A DNA stretch of 64,000 nt from Eucommia ulmoides (lineage: Eukaryota; Streptophyta; Magnoliopsida; Garryales; Eucommiaceae): NCBI GenBank assembly GCA_016647705.1, contig CM028335.1, positions 5,968,579 through 6,032,578 of the forward strand, given 5' to 3'. The number at the start of each line of letters is the position of its first letter. Position 1 is the stretch's first letter. The notes under the pieces are model-generated. The model saw only the letters and a program-made list of their open reading frames with translations, was not told where the DNA came from and ran no database searches. This document shows positions 21,797 to 33,625 of this stretch, piece after piece. The translations under genes and the position numbers were made by a program.

Positions 21797-23310
21797 ATTG
21801 AGATCTCTGCTAGTCCAGTTGGTGGTTGGTCAGACGGCAGCGTTGCTTGCGACTTTGACTTTGAGACCGACATTAATCGACCGCATCATTGAAGTACAGA
21901 AAACGGATGGCCAATTGGGAAAAATTAGAGACGAAGTAAAGAGTGGTCACAGAGCCAATTATCACGTAAGGGATAATGATGACGCCTTGATGCTTGAGAA
22001 TAGACTGTGTGTGCCTAATAATGCCGATCTAAAGAAAGACATTTTGGAGGAAGCGCATAACTCAGCATATGCAATGCACCCAAGCAGTACCAAAATGTAT
22101 AAGGATCTGCAAGAAAACTATTGGTGGAATGGAATGAAACGGAAAATTACTGAATTTGTTGTTAGGTGTCTCGTTTGTCAGTAAGTCAAGATCGAGTACC
22201 AACGTTCAGGTGGATTATTGTAGCTTCTACCCATCCCGAAGTGGAAATGAGAACATATCACGATAGATTTTGTTTCGGGATTACCTCACACTCAAAAGGG
22301 ACATAATTTCATCAGGGTGATTGTTGATAGACCCACCAAGTCTACTAATTTTCTTGCCGTGAAAACCACGTACTCCCTAGATAAGTATGCAAAGCTATAT
22401 ATTGACGAGATTGTCCGATTGCACGGTGTGCCAGTTTCTATAGTGTCGAATAGAGATCGGAGATTTACTTCAAAATTCTGGCTGAGTCTCCAAGCTGCTC
22501 TGGGTACCAAGTTGAAATTTAGTACAACTTTTCATCCTCAGACTGACGGCCAATCAGAGCGTACGATTCAGACGTTGGAGGATATGTTGAGGGGTTGTGT
22601 TCTAGAATTTCTTAGTAGCTGGGACGACATTTGACGTTGATGGAGTTTGCCTATAACAATAGCTACTATTCAGCAATCGAGATGACACCTTATGAAGCGT
22701 TATATGGTAGGAGATGCAGAACTCTAGTCTGTTGGACTGAAATAGGAGAACGAAAATTAGTGATGCCAGATATAGCCCAAATGATGGCGGGCAAGGTAAA
22801 AATAATTCAAGAAAGACTGAAGACTGCTCAGAGTCGACAAAAGAGTTATGCTGACAAGCGTAAGCGAGAGTTAGAATTTGAAGTGGGCGATTATGTGTTT
22901 TTGCGTATATCCTCGTGGAAGGGCATAATAAAATTTGGGAAAAAAGGAAAGCCAAGTCTGAGGTATATCGGGCCATATGAGATTCTAGAACCGGTTGGCA
23001 CGACGGCTTATCGACTAACACTACCACCAAAATTGTCTAGATTACATGATGTTTTCCATGTATCGATACTTAGGAAATATGTGTTAGATCATTCGCATGT
23101 GTTGACTTCTCAACCAATCGAATTGAAATAGAACTTGACATACGTTGAGCAGCTAGTCTAGATTTTGAACTGTAAAGGTCAAGTGTTGCAGACAAAAACG
23201 ATTACGTTGGTAAAAGTGCTATGGCGTAGTCATTCGGTGGAGGAAGTGACGTGGGAGCGAGAAGATGAGATGATGAATAAATATCCGCATTTATTTATTC
23301 AAGGTAACTA
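19872..23310 (+). pseudogene. Chromovirus pol (protease, RT, RNase H, integrase, chromodomain), decayed
   Basis: Domains in order. Protease about 19872-20342 (ILIDPGFTYSFVS active-site region, IILGMNLLSGYHATVDC-like end). RT about 20355-20990 ([69 protein letters not shown] catalytic box, then a 1-bp frameshift). End of RT ([11 protein letters not shown]) and RNase H ([19 protein letters not shown], 21301-21519). Integrase zinc finger (21798-22184) and core (22200-22630), where the second catalytic Asp is replaced by Asn at 22449 (SNRDRRFTS for SDRDPRFTS). C-terminal GPYEILEPVGTTAYRL and VFHVSILRKYV, then a chromodomain-like tail 23132-23308 (VKVLWRSHSVEEVTWERE). A (TA)n tract of about 44 bp (21751-21794) lies between RNase H and integrase. 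Stops are mostly TAG where the family has CAG. Confidence 0.92.
21751..21794. repeat. (TA)n tract inside pol
   Basis: About 22 TA units separate the RNase H and integrase coding parts. The same element also carries (TA)n in both LTRs. Confidence 0.9.
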
Positions 23311-23334
23311 AAATTTCGGAACAAAATTTCTTTT

Positions 23335-23347
23335 AGGGGAAAAAGAT
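23335..23347 (+). other. Polypurine tract of the chromovirus
   Basis: AGGGGAAAAAGAT lies directly before the TGTAAAGCCC start of the 3' LTR; this is the primer for plus-strand DNA synthesis in this element class. Confidence 0.8.
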
Positions 23348-23724
23348 TGTAAAGCCCAGTTTTTGCACATGCATATTTTTAGTTGCATTTTAGAACTTTA
23401 GAAAATAGTGGGGTGCATTGTGTCATTTAATATTTACTTTAAAAATTTTAGGGGTCAATTATCATTTTGAAAATATTAATTTTAAATTTTGGGCTTAAAT
23501 GATATCTTAAAGAAATTTGGGAGAGATTAGTGTAATTTGAAAAAAAAAAATTCTAATTTATTAGGATAAATATCATAAAATAAAAAGAAGAGATAGAGAT
23601 AAAGAAAAACGTTGCCTTTTTTTGCCTTCAACAAAAGAGAATTATGGTGTTAACAAGTGTCAACACACGGAGCACTTAAAAAAAAAAAAAAAAAAGATAA
23701 AAGGACGGTGGCTCTTGGGATTTC

Positions 23725-23764
<40 letters not shown>

Positions 23765-25397
23765 AAATATAATATAATATAATAAAGCAATATATATGTA
23801 GTAGTTGGCTGAACAAAACAAACAAAAAAAGAAAAAAGGAAAATGAAGCAAACGAAAGCAGAAACAATGGCTTTCTTATAAGGTATCTCTTAATTCTTCA
23901 TTCGTATATATACATATATGTATATGTATATATACGTGGAGTATATGTATATATATATATAAATATATACATATATATATCATGTTTAATTCATGGGAGT
24001 AATTACACGGATAAATATATATGCATAGTTATATGTAAAAAATATATGTGGGTTCGAAAAATATAGTAGGTATAGACAAATTTAATTTTCGAAGAATATA
24101 ACTTAAGATAAAAATTGCAAATTTGACTAAAACGATAGTTTTTTAGTATTTCGTCGACTAATAAAATTTTTAACAGTCGATTAAATTTTTCTACAAATTA
24201 AATTATTAACACAATTTTTTTTGTATTTGTTACTATAATAATTTCGTACAGTTAATATTAACATAGAAAAGTGGGCGTGCAGTAATTTCGTATAATAAAA
24301 AATTTAGGGAATGAAAAATTGTGCATTTTAGAGGCACACATTACATATTAGATTTATTTTAAATAAATTATTAATTTAGGCCTTATCCCTGTTAAGTTTA
24401 CAGGCAACACTGCCCGCATAGTATTCCGGCGACAATGGTTGTAGTAATGTAAAAATCGAGGTGAGTGTATTGTCTTCTATGTAAATTGACAAATGATATT
24501 TTTTGTATAAATTGTGGAAAAAAAATGTTTATTAAAATGGACGGTGTTATAGCATTATGCGGATCAAGTAGATTTTTAAATGTGGAAAGTGATTTTTATT
24601 AGTCGACTTTGCCATAGTTGTCTTCTTGTTAGGAGGGAAGGTTCTGCGAGATGTGGATTACTTGTCAGCCAAGACCTGCAGGGTGGATATTTGTTGTTAC
24701 CTGTCAGCCAAGACCTGCAGGGTGGATATTTGTTATTACTTGTTAGGCAAGTCCTGCAGGATATATTTTTTTTGTTATCTGTCAGACAAGTCCTGTAGGG
24801 TGGATATATATGGACCTGTCAGGAGTGCAAATCTTGCGGGTGGCTGCCCCTACCATTGGGGATATTACATGACCCTAGCACTGATAGTCATTTTAGATAA
24901 CATAGTTGTACATGTTACGGTACCGTTGTAACTCCCGATCGTGAGATGAAACGATCCTATGGTTAGTAGGAAATATGAGTGCGGTATTTTATTAGATGTC
25001 GAAATGTTGGATTGATTGATTTAAATATATTATCCTATTGTAATGATGACAGTGAAAATTTATTTCAGCATGGTATGAGTTGTACTATATTATATTTTGA
25101 AAAGTAGTATTTGATAATTATGTTTGATCCATGAAATATTTTTATATTATGAAGATAGTATACCGATAAAATATTTAGTTTCAGGTGCCGCAGCTAGGAG
25201 TGAGTCCACTACTAGCACTAGGTAGAGTCAAGAAATAGTGTTATTTTGAAGGGTTGGCTGGACAGGTGTGAACCGTGGAAGGTTCAGTAATTTTTTTTTT
25301 ATTTATTTATGGTTTTGTTGTAAGTATTTGGGATAAGTGTATTCCCAAATTTTGAATTGAGTAAATATATTATATTTTTTTGGAAAAAAATGTATAA

Positions 25398-25444
<47 letters not shown>

Positions 25445-25519
25445 TATTTGTGGATCGGTCAGGTAATGTCAAGTTGGTGTCATGTCCGGCTTGATGGGGG
25501 CCTAGGGAGGGGTGTGATA
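23348..25519 (+). repeat. 3' LTR of the chromovirus
   Basis: 2172 bp, from TGTAAAGCCCAGTTTTTGCA to GGGGTGTGATA. It is longer than the 5' LTR mainly through a (CA)n at 23708-23758 and TA/CA-rich DNA at 23880-23990. The ~48-bp tandem units recur at about 24655-24820, and the terminal (TA)n is at 25399-25441. Confidence 0.95.
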
Positions 25520-25524
25520 GAGAC

Positions 25525-26720
25525 GCTGAGGGTTCTTATCATGGTCTGCAGGTGAACGAAGATCCGGGCTGGGGGTGATTCTACTCGGCATCTTGGAACA
25601 ACTTGGTACCTAAAATTAGCTCGACCGACCTTTTCCTAGATTTTGTGAGAAGTTTAACTGGCCCTTTGACCAGATGTGTGACACATGTCCTGACAGCTTG
25701 CGGATCGAAGCTCTGACCGCTATCCGATTATCGCGACGTTTTGACTTCTCGGACTATTTATAAATAGGCACTTCATTTCTCTTATTTTTTTTTGCACCAG
25801 AGTATTCATGAAACTTCCACCCGACCTCAGAGCACGATACTCTTTTTCTTCTTTCTCTCAATATGCCTGAGTCTTATTCCCTGGGGTGCAGCCCGTCTGA
25901 ATTTGAATTTCCTGTTTAGCAGATCGAGCTCAACTTGTCTGCAACAGAGGTTGATGAACTAGAGGTGGTCGTTGAATAGACCACCTCATCTTCTAAGAGA
26001 GCCTATAGGGCAGCTGGAGTAGGGGACTTCCCAGTCTCCTGGTGAAACCAACGGCTATCGTCGTAGAAGGGTAAAGAGTGAAGCGGGTTCTTTCGGGGGC
26101 TCCGATGTTGAGCTTGGTACAGGTCCTGCCGTGGAGCTTAATATTGAGAGTCTATCCACCCCAGAAGATGAAGACCAACCATCCATCTCGGGTCGGCCAG
26201 GCCTCTGAATGGCTAATATGCGAGGTTCCATAGGACGCCTTAGTTTGGAAGGTGGAATCCGAGCTATCGTAGAAGGATATGAGGACCTTTCGTTCTACGT
26301 ACGCCTTCTCCAGCACTGTGGACACGCTGGTTCCTGGGGAAAATGATTGTGCTTGTGCCTCTTCGAAGAGGTACATTACGATGTACGAGAAACAACTACT
26401 GGGAGGCCTGCGCTTCCTAATTCATCCTTGGTTGTGGGCTGTCTATTGGGACATCGGGCTTTGTCTGTCCCAGCTCACGCCCAACAACACGTGGATGGTG
26501 GTGGTCTTCCATGTCATTTGCATGGCTGAGGGTATTGAACCGACCCTAGATCTATGCCCAACAGAAATTCCTCACCGGCTACCTTGACTCCATCAGAGAC
26601 TAGAAGCCTAACTTCTTCTTCCTTGGAGGGAAGGGCTGGGAGTTCAACTTGGTGGTGGATGAGAATAAACACCTAGTCTAGATGCATCCCCGCAATGCTC
26701 ATGGTCGTGTCGTCGATTCG
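25525..26720 (+). mobile_element. Right part of the Tat-like element with a PF04195-type domain
   Basis: Continues the sequence interrupted at 16574. A TATA-like CTATTTATAAATAGG (25758) lies upstream of a coding-like region from about 25863. At 26279-26587 the frame reads MYEKQLLGGLRFLIHPWLWA, GLCLSQLTPNNTWMVV and GIEPTLDLCP. This pattern is that of the plant 'putative gypsy type transposon' domain (PF04195) found in the 5' coding region of large Tat-type elements. It has frame breaks and stops, and RT or integrase are not found after it. The end is not defined. Confidence 0.55.
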
Positions 26721-27350
26721 CCATCGCCATCGCCATGATTTTCTAGATTTGGAAATGGAGAGAGAGATATAGGTTGGCGACGACGACCATGAGCATGACG
26801 GCGATGCGAATAGACGACACTACCATGAGCATAGCGGGAATGCGAACAGACGATGCGACCACGAGCACTGGCTGTGACAATGGCTGCGAACAAAGAGGAA
26901 GAGATGAACGACTTGGAAAAAGAGAGCGGGAGAGGAGATATTGGCGACTAGGAGCACTGATGGCGACCAGACGCGACTGTTGCGACCAGACGAACAAATG
27001 GAATAACTAGGGTTTGAAATTGAACATCGGTTAGGTTTTGAAGATAAACAGAGAGGGAGAGATGAATTGCTTGGAACTCAGAGAAAAAGAGGTGATATGG
27101 GGGTGTTAGGATTTGAATATGAACAATGGCTAGGTTTTGAAGATGAACGAAGAGGGAAATATGAAGGCTTTGAAGACGATAGAGAGGGAAATGTGATATG
27201 GGAGTGTGGGTTAGGGTTATATATTTATATAAGAGTATAATTGTCTCTTTATTAGTAAATTTAATTGTGAAATGACTAAATACGAAGAAAATGATTAAAA
27301 TTAACTTTTTTGTTTAATAGGCTCATTGAGGAGAGTGATTGAAATTTGGA
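26721..27350. other. Unassigned, moderately GC-rich region
   Basis: Repeated CGACGACCATGAGCATG-like and ATGCGAACAGACGA-like phrases (26780-26880), then CTAGGGTTTGAA and TAGGTTTTGAAGAT phrases (27008-27150). Overlapping frames exist on both strands without family resemblance. It may be the leader of a retroelement or a gene relic. Confidence 0.3.
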
Positions 27351-27369
27351 TTAAAGAATAAAAAATTCT

Positions 27370-27800
27370 ATAAAAATTTAGCAACTATAAATTAAAAATA
27401 AAGAATAAAAATAAGACAACCCAAACACCAAAATATATAAAATAAAAAATTGAAGAAACTAAAAAGAAAAAGTATCTGAAGTGAAAGAAGAAGAATTAAA
27501 TATTTTTTTTTTTCATCTTCCTGTAATTTATCATATAAATCTAAAAATTGATGACAAAAATGGTAATTTAAAATACCATATAAAGATTTACTTTGTCACA
27601 AACTCGAACCCAAGTCCCTTAAGAGGTTCACAAATCCCTCACCCATCAAGGACGGGGAAGGAGGTACTGGAATTTCCCTCTTCATTTTCTTAAGACATTT
27701 CGGATCTCAATTTTTTTTTTTTTTTTTTTTTTTTCAGATTTTAGATTCTTTTTATTTATATTTATTTAATAAATTCATTAATTAAATTGACTATTAGAAA
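27370..27800 (-). mobile_element. Dispersed SINE-like repeat, copy 1
   Basis: Shares two blocks with 62505-63394: an outer block (TTAGCAACTATAAATTAAAA) and a core with ACCATATAAAGATTTACTTT, AACTCGAACCCAAG and TTCACAAATCCCTCACCCA. On the minus strand the core contains GGTTCGAGTTT, a good pol III B-box match, and about 35 bases upstream TTGATGGGTGAGG, a weak A-box. A long T-tract is at 27712-27735. This supports a tRNA-derived SINE, but the shared region extends beyond a normal SINE. Confidence 0.5.
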
Positions 27801-28900
27801 GAATCGAGCAAATAAAATTTTTTGGTCCACCAGAATCATAATATTAGACAAAAATTGCACAAATCTAAAATATTAACGGCCAGTAATTGTCTAAGAGCAT
27901 CTCTAGGCCTTAATTTGTCCTTTTTTTGGGGTGTTTTTCCTTCATAAAGGAGAAAGCATGCAGAAGCCTGTTTGTTAATCAATTTAAAAATAAAAATAAA
28001 AATGTGAATCTCTCATTTTTAGGTTTACTTTCCAAAAGGCAATTTTTAAAAGACAAATAAATAAATTTGTCTAGTTAATGATATGTTTGTATGACAAGAG
28101 TGTCTAATTTTTGTTTTTTTATTAAGAAATGATATTTAATTTTTTTTAATGACATTAAAAAAAATTATTTGTAAGACAAAATATTTAGTTTATTTTTTAT
28201 TTTTTATTATTTAATGATATTTAAAGATTTTATTTACAAGATGTAAGATATTTTTATTTGTAAAATTTTATGGTAATAGTAAGTTATTACAAAGAATTTT
28301 TTTTTTTTTTTTTTTTATGTAACTTGTTTTTTATGCTTGAGTTAGTATTAAATAAATAAATAAATATCTTTTGAACAATGTTCTTCGGTTTTTAAAATTT
28401 AAAAAAAAAATGCTTCGAAAAGAAAAAATTCGACAATCAAAATAATGTTGTCTCCTATCAATGTCAAGTGAGTGAAAATCGCATGGTAAACAGAGGAAGC
28501 TATAGACATACTATTTTGAGCATCCCTAAAAATAATTTTAATTTTAGTTTGCGATTTATTTGTACTTTTATCATTTTATTATATTTTGTTAGAAAAAACG
28601 AAGTAAAAAAAATAATAAAATAATAATAATAATTAAAAAAAAATAGAAAAAAGAGAGGTCAAAATAGAAAAAGGGCAAAAAAGGGAAAGAAAGAAATAAG
28701 AAAAGTGGATCCTGCCGAAAAAGACAAAAATAAAACAAAATAAATGGAGCTGTTGGTTTTGGGCATCTACGCATTGCACGGACGCTAGCAGAAGAAAAAA
28801 TAAAAATAAGTGGTGGTTGCAGGAGCCGCGCATTGCGCTCCCTTCCCTGCCAGCACTTTCTTTTCCTTTTACGGGTTTTCTTTTCCTTGCCTAATCGGGA
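27801..28900. other. AT-rich intergenic sequence
   Basis: Long T- and A-runs, no gene. The last 300 bp (28600-28900) are A-rich with embedded GCGCATTGC phrases (28764, 28829-28840) just upstream of the LTR-type promoter at 28966. Confidence 0.4.
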
Positions 28901-28949
28901 ATAGGGTTGGCGGTCAAGATTAATTTTTATAATTTTTTATTGTTTTTTC

Positions 28950-30034
28950 ATTTCACATCATTCTCTATAAATAGGGCCCTCTATCTAATTGAGAGAGAAA
29001 ACTTTTGGAGCACTCAGAAATTCAGAAAGAAATCATTTGAGAGAATAATTTTGAGAGGAAAATTCATTCGGGAAGCCATCTTTGAGAGAGAAAAACCCGT
29101 GTGTCAAGGATTTTTGATAGGGCTGGTATGTTTTTCCCTTTCAATATTAATTCTTTTTTATTATTTTTTTAAGTTACTGCAATTTGAATTCCTGCAAGTT
29201 TAATTCTTGTAAAAATCATCCAATGATTCGATGAAACGCTGGGACGAGTTTTTTCCTTTTCGGTTTAGCCTTCCAATGTTAGATGAGAACTTATCTTTTA
29301 AATTTTTGAATTTAAATATTCTTTTTTTTTTTGTTTGTGATGTTTCCTTGATTCTCATCTCTATAGAATTTAAAGGAATGTCAAATTGAAACTTCTTTAA
29401 TTAATCGGATAAATTAGGAAAATATGCATTTTATGACATCGCATTCATATAGAAAGTAATGTAATATCTTGCACCTCTTTGCATGTTTTTTTTTTTTTTT
29501 TTTTGCGTTACTTAGAAATACTTAGAATGATTTGTCCACTTAAATTAAAGAAGTTCATCAGAAACATATATAAAACTTCTTCCAGGGATCAAACTTATCA
29601 AATCCTTTAATATTTGATAATAGGTCATACCAGGATAGGAACATTCTAAAAAATACCAAAAAGAGTTTATAAGAGAAAAAAGATTTTCAAAATAAAGTAA
29701 AACATTTGGACTTAAACTAATTGGACTTAGTTGGATATAAAATACCATTTTCGAACGGTCGTATTTGGGTGCCTAACACACTTTACCTGAGCGTAACCGA
29801 CCCCCGAACTCTTTAAATGAATTCGTGTCTTTGGAGTCAAATTTATTTAGGCCTTTTAATTTACTTTTCTAAAAATCCGGTGACCTAATTCACCAATTAA
29901 ACCCAATACTAGGTGGAGACTCTTATTTTTAAAAATGACCTAAGTAGTTTTTGATAAAACTGGCGCTTTCAAAATCCTTTCTTTTTACGCTTTACAATTT
30001 TATATTCTTCTAATTTCAAAAAATCGGGGCAACA
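28950..30034 (+). mobile_element. Tat/Ogre-like LTR remnant A
   Basis: Characteristic LTR blocks appear in order: the promoter and leader, GATTCGATGAAACGC, then GGGTGCCTAACACACTTTAC, GCGTAACCGACCCCCGAACT, TAGGTGGAGACTC and a final AAAATCGGGGCAACA. In plants this series (GCCTAACACC, GCGTAACC, GGTGGCGACTCC, GGGGCGACA) marks the 3' part of Tat-lineage LTRs. No internal coding region follows; it may be a solo LTR. Confidence 0.5.
28966..28974 (+). promoter_or_regulatory. TATA box of a Tat-like LTR
   Basis: TATAAATAG followed within about 30 bp by a GAGAGAGAAAAC-type transcript start region. A good splice donor (GGCTG|GTATGTT at about 29126) suggests a spliced leader. The same leader, without the TATA box, is in the second duplicate at 32365 onward. 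Confidence 0.5.
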
Positions 30035-30340
30035 ACAAATATTCACTACTATAATCGCCACCTTACAACAAACATTTATTACCACCAACGTTATCACTAC
30101 GTCAAATATATATTAGTATCACCGCTACCAATACATCAAATATTCATCGTCACCACGCCCACAATCAATATTCACTATTGCCGCTATCACCACAAAAAAT
30201 ACTCAGCATCTCCGCCACGACAAATATTCATTATCACCATTGTCACTATCACGTCACACATTCCTATCACCACCAACACTATAACAAAATATTATTATCA
30301 TCACAATAAATATTAACTATTACAACCACAAAATTTTTTC
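30030..30340. repeat. Imperfect CA/AAT-rich minisatellite, copy in A (partner 33620-33960 in B)
   Basis: Loose repetition of ACAAATATTCACTAC, ATCACCACCA and ACCACAACAA-type words without a fixed period. Open frames across it are low-complexity and not credible genes. Confidence 0.6.
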
Positions 30341-32344
30341 GATATTGCCACTACCACAACTATATAAATAAAAAATCAACAATAAATATCAAAATTATAC
30401 AATTAAAAATATATAAAATACTAAATTTTATTTCAACATAGATAAAAAAAATATATAAAAATTTAAATAGCTAAAAAAACATGAAAAAAAAAAAGTTGGA
30501 GATCTGGCTATCTCCAGTCAGATTTGGGCCTTCAGAGAGAGAGAGAGAGAGATGCTGCAGTGCTAGGCGGCGGTGGTTGGTGCACTTGGTGGTTCACATA
30601 GGTTAATGGCACTGGTTGGTGGCGCAACGGTGGCATGGTTGGTGGTGTAATGATGCGGTGGTTGCACGACGTCGGTGGTGGTGCAGAGTGGTGAACGTGG
30701 GTCCAAATGGAGGAAGATATGGAGAAGGTTGGTGTAAAGTTTAATTAGAGTTTTTATTTTAGAAAGGGTAATTTGGAGATTGTAACTTTAATTAATTTTT
30801 TTTAATTTATTCTTCGAAATAGCGCTTTGTTAAGGAAAAAAAATGGACTTATATCCCATTTCAATTTCGTTTCTAAAATTGGGTTACCTTTAATTATGTA
30901 TATTTTTTGGTTATAATGTGTTTTTTTTAAATGTCTTTGGCTCCAAATTTGCACACATAGTTGACAAAAAAATAAATAAATTATCCATAAAGTAAAAGTC
31001 CTAGATTGGTATGAGACTAATTAAATCCTAAGATTTGACTAATTTGAAGGTGTCCATTCACAATGTAAAATGTAATTTTAAAAAAAAAAATTTCAAACTC
31101 ATTTTTCTAACGTGTCTTTTTTTTTTTTTAATTGTTCCTTGATTTTTTTTGGTGTTAGCTTCCAACTTTGCACAAATGATTGAAAAAGCAAGGACTGTCA
31201 TTGAATAGTTTTTTCAATCAAGTAAATGTTGTACAGTCTTACGAGATTGACTGAACCCTAAGAATTAATTCCAATGCAAAAAAAATCTTACACAAACTGT
31301 TCACATGATGACGGCGTGACAGTTACTACCATCATTCATCAGGGGCAAAATAAATAGATTAAGTTGAGTCAGATCAGGCTGGACTGAGCTCACAATAATT
31401 TGTTTCAAAGGATATTCCAAGCAAAGAGAAAACAAAAAATGTTATCTTGTCCATTACATAAGTCATTTTAGTTGAACATCTTTAAAAAGGGGCCCAACAG
31501 AAGAGTTCAATTTAGCATTCCATATGGTGTACAACGTGTAGCTATTATACTCCATCCATGTATCACAATTCCTTCGTGTGGCTTTTGATTCTGATAACGT
31601 GTCTTTTCTTAATTGTTTCTCCATTTTTTTGGCATTAGCCTCCAACTTTGCACAAATGATTGAAAAAGCAAGGACTGTCACGCTGAATAATTTTCAATCA
31701 AGTGAATGTACAGTTTTACGAGACTAACTAAACTCGAAGAATTGATCCCTGAAAAATAAATAAATAAATAAATAAATCCTACACTGGCCTTTAACATGGA
31801 CGTGGCATGATTGTTTCTAGCGTCACTCATCGAGAGCAAAATAAATAGATTGGGTTGGGTCCAATCGGGTTTAGAATAATTTGCTTCAAAGGATATTCCA
31901 AACTAGTGCTGTAAACGAGCCAAATATTAAGTGTTTAAGTTTAATTCGTTTATTTTTTTTACTATTTGAGTTTGAGCCGTGTTCAAGCTAAACCTAAAAC
32001 CTTTCGTTCAAACTTAGTTCGTTTAATAATTGAACTGTTGGCGGGTTTTTTCGAGTTTTTTTTTTTTTAAAACAAAAATTTTATTAATTTAATTTTAATG
32101 CTTAAAAACTATATAAATAATATATTTTTTAAATAAAATTTGTTATTCATAATTGTTTCTCGAAAAATGTATATACAAAATTCAAATATTTAATTTACAA
32201 GAGAATCAAAATATAATTCAATGTAAATTTATAAATAATTAGTCTATTATACTAATTAAATAGATTAAATGAATATATATAAAATTAAAATTTAATTGAA
32301 TTTATCTTTAGAATAATTGGATATGAAAGATTGTACTTTTTAAA

Positions 32345-33625
32345 GAAATTCTCCTAGGAGAACTGGTTCGGAAAGCCATCAATGAGAGACAAAAACCCAT
32401 GTGTCGAGGATATTTGATAGGACTGGTATGTTTTTCCCTTTCAATATTAATTCTTTTTTATTTTTTATTTTTTTGTTATTGCAATTTGAATCCCTGTTAG
32501 TTTAATTCTTGTTAAAATCATTCTATGATTCGATGAAACGCCCGGACAAGTTTTTCCCTTTTTGGTGTGGCCTTCCAACGTTAGACGAGGACTTATCTTT
32601 TACTTTTCTGCATTTAAATATTCTTATTATTTATGTTGTTGCTATATCCAACTTCACAGTTTAAAAATAATAATAATAAGTTATTTTGTAAGAATTAATT
32701 CTTACAAGTTTTAGGACAAATTCAATGACTTAATAAATTTGAAAAGAGATTTCTATACCGACAATTGGACTCTCCAAATAGAGTAGAATTTACAAATTGT
32801 CGGTTTAGGAAATCACTTCCCTTGGTAAGTTGTTTCGCTGGATTGCGCTTAAGTCTTAGCGGGATTAATTTCGACAAAACTTTGTATTTTGACGTTCCCT
32901 TGATTCTCATCTCTATAAGATTTAAGGGAATGTCAAATTGGGGCTTCTTTAATTAATTGGGCAACTTAGAAAAATAGGCATTCCATGACATCACATTTAT
33001 ATAGAAAGTAATATAATATTTTACGCCGCATTGCATGTTGTCTTTTTGCATTACATAGAAAACATTTAGAATGATTGCTTACTTAAATTAAAGAAGTTCA
33101 TCAGAAACATATATAAAACTCCCCTTGGAGATCATCCTTGTTAAATTCTTTAATATTTGATAAGAGGTCACTAGAGGGGAACATTTCAAAAAATACCAAA
33201 AATTTGTCTCATCCTAATTTGGAAAATACCAAAAAGAGTTTATAAGAGGATGTTTTTATTTTTTTTTCAAAATAAAGTAAAACATTTGAACTTAAACTAA
33301 TTGGACTTAGTTGAATATAAAATACTGGTTTCGAACAGGTGTCTTCGGGTGCCTAATACTTTACCCAAGCGTAACCGACTCTCGAACTCTTTAAATGAAT
33401 ATTTGGTTTGACTGTGTTTTTGGAGTCAAATTTACTTAGGCCTTTTCATTTATTTTTCTAAAAATTCAGTGACCTATCAGACCAATTAAACTCAATGTTA
33501 GGTAGAGACTTTTATTTTTAAAAATGATTTAAGTACTTTTTGAGAAAACTGGTGCTTTAAAAAATCCCTTCTCTTTACGCTTTACTATTTTATATTCTTT
33601 TAATTTTGAAAAATCGAGGTGCGCC
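32345..33625 (+). mobile_element. Tat/Ogre-like LTR remnant B
   Basis: Second copy of the LTR at 28950-30034, but 5'-truncated: the TATA box is missing and it begins inside the leader. The same marker blocks follow (GGTGCCTAATACTTTACCC, GCGTAACCGACTCTCGAACT, TAGGTAGAGACTT). It carries an insertion or retained segment at 32620-32900 with TTAGCGGGATTAATTTCGAC. Confidence 0.5.

Larger units (their letters stand above)
16575..25519 (+). mobile_element. Complete Ty3/gypsy chromovirus (Tekay/Del-like), 8.9 kb, inactive
   Basis: The element has two LTRs (16575-18479 and 23348-25519), a primer site at 18485, gag, protease, RT, RNase H, integrase and a C-terminal chromodomain in Ty3/gypsy order, and a polypurine tract before the 3' LTR. 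It is flanked by a perfect 5-bp target duplication GAGAC (16570-16574 and 25520-25524). The host sequence on both sides is a Tat-like element, so this is a nested insertion. LTRs differ by many substitutions and repeat-length changes, so the insertion is not recent. More than twenty in-frame stops and several frameshifts make it non-coding. Confidence 0.95.

Noticed and set aside
28907-29203. 98-codon open frame downstream of the TATA box at 28966
   Set aside because: It starts upstream of the TATA box and spans the presumed leader and a splice donor; it has no family resemblance, and the second duplicate does not keep it.
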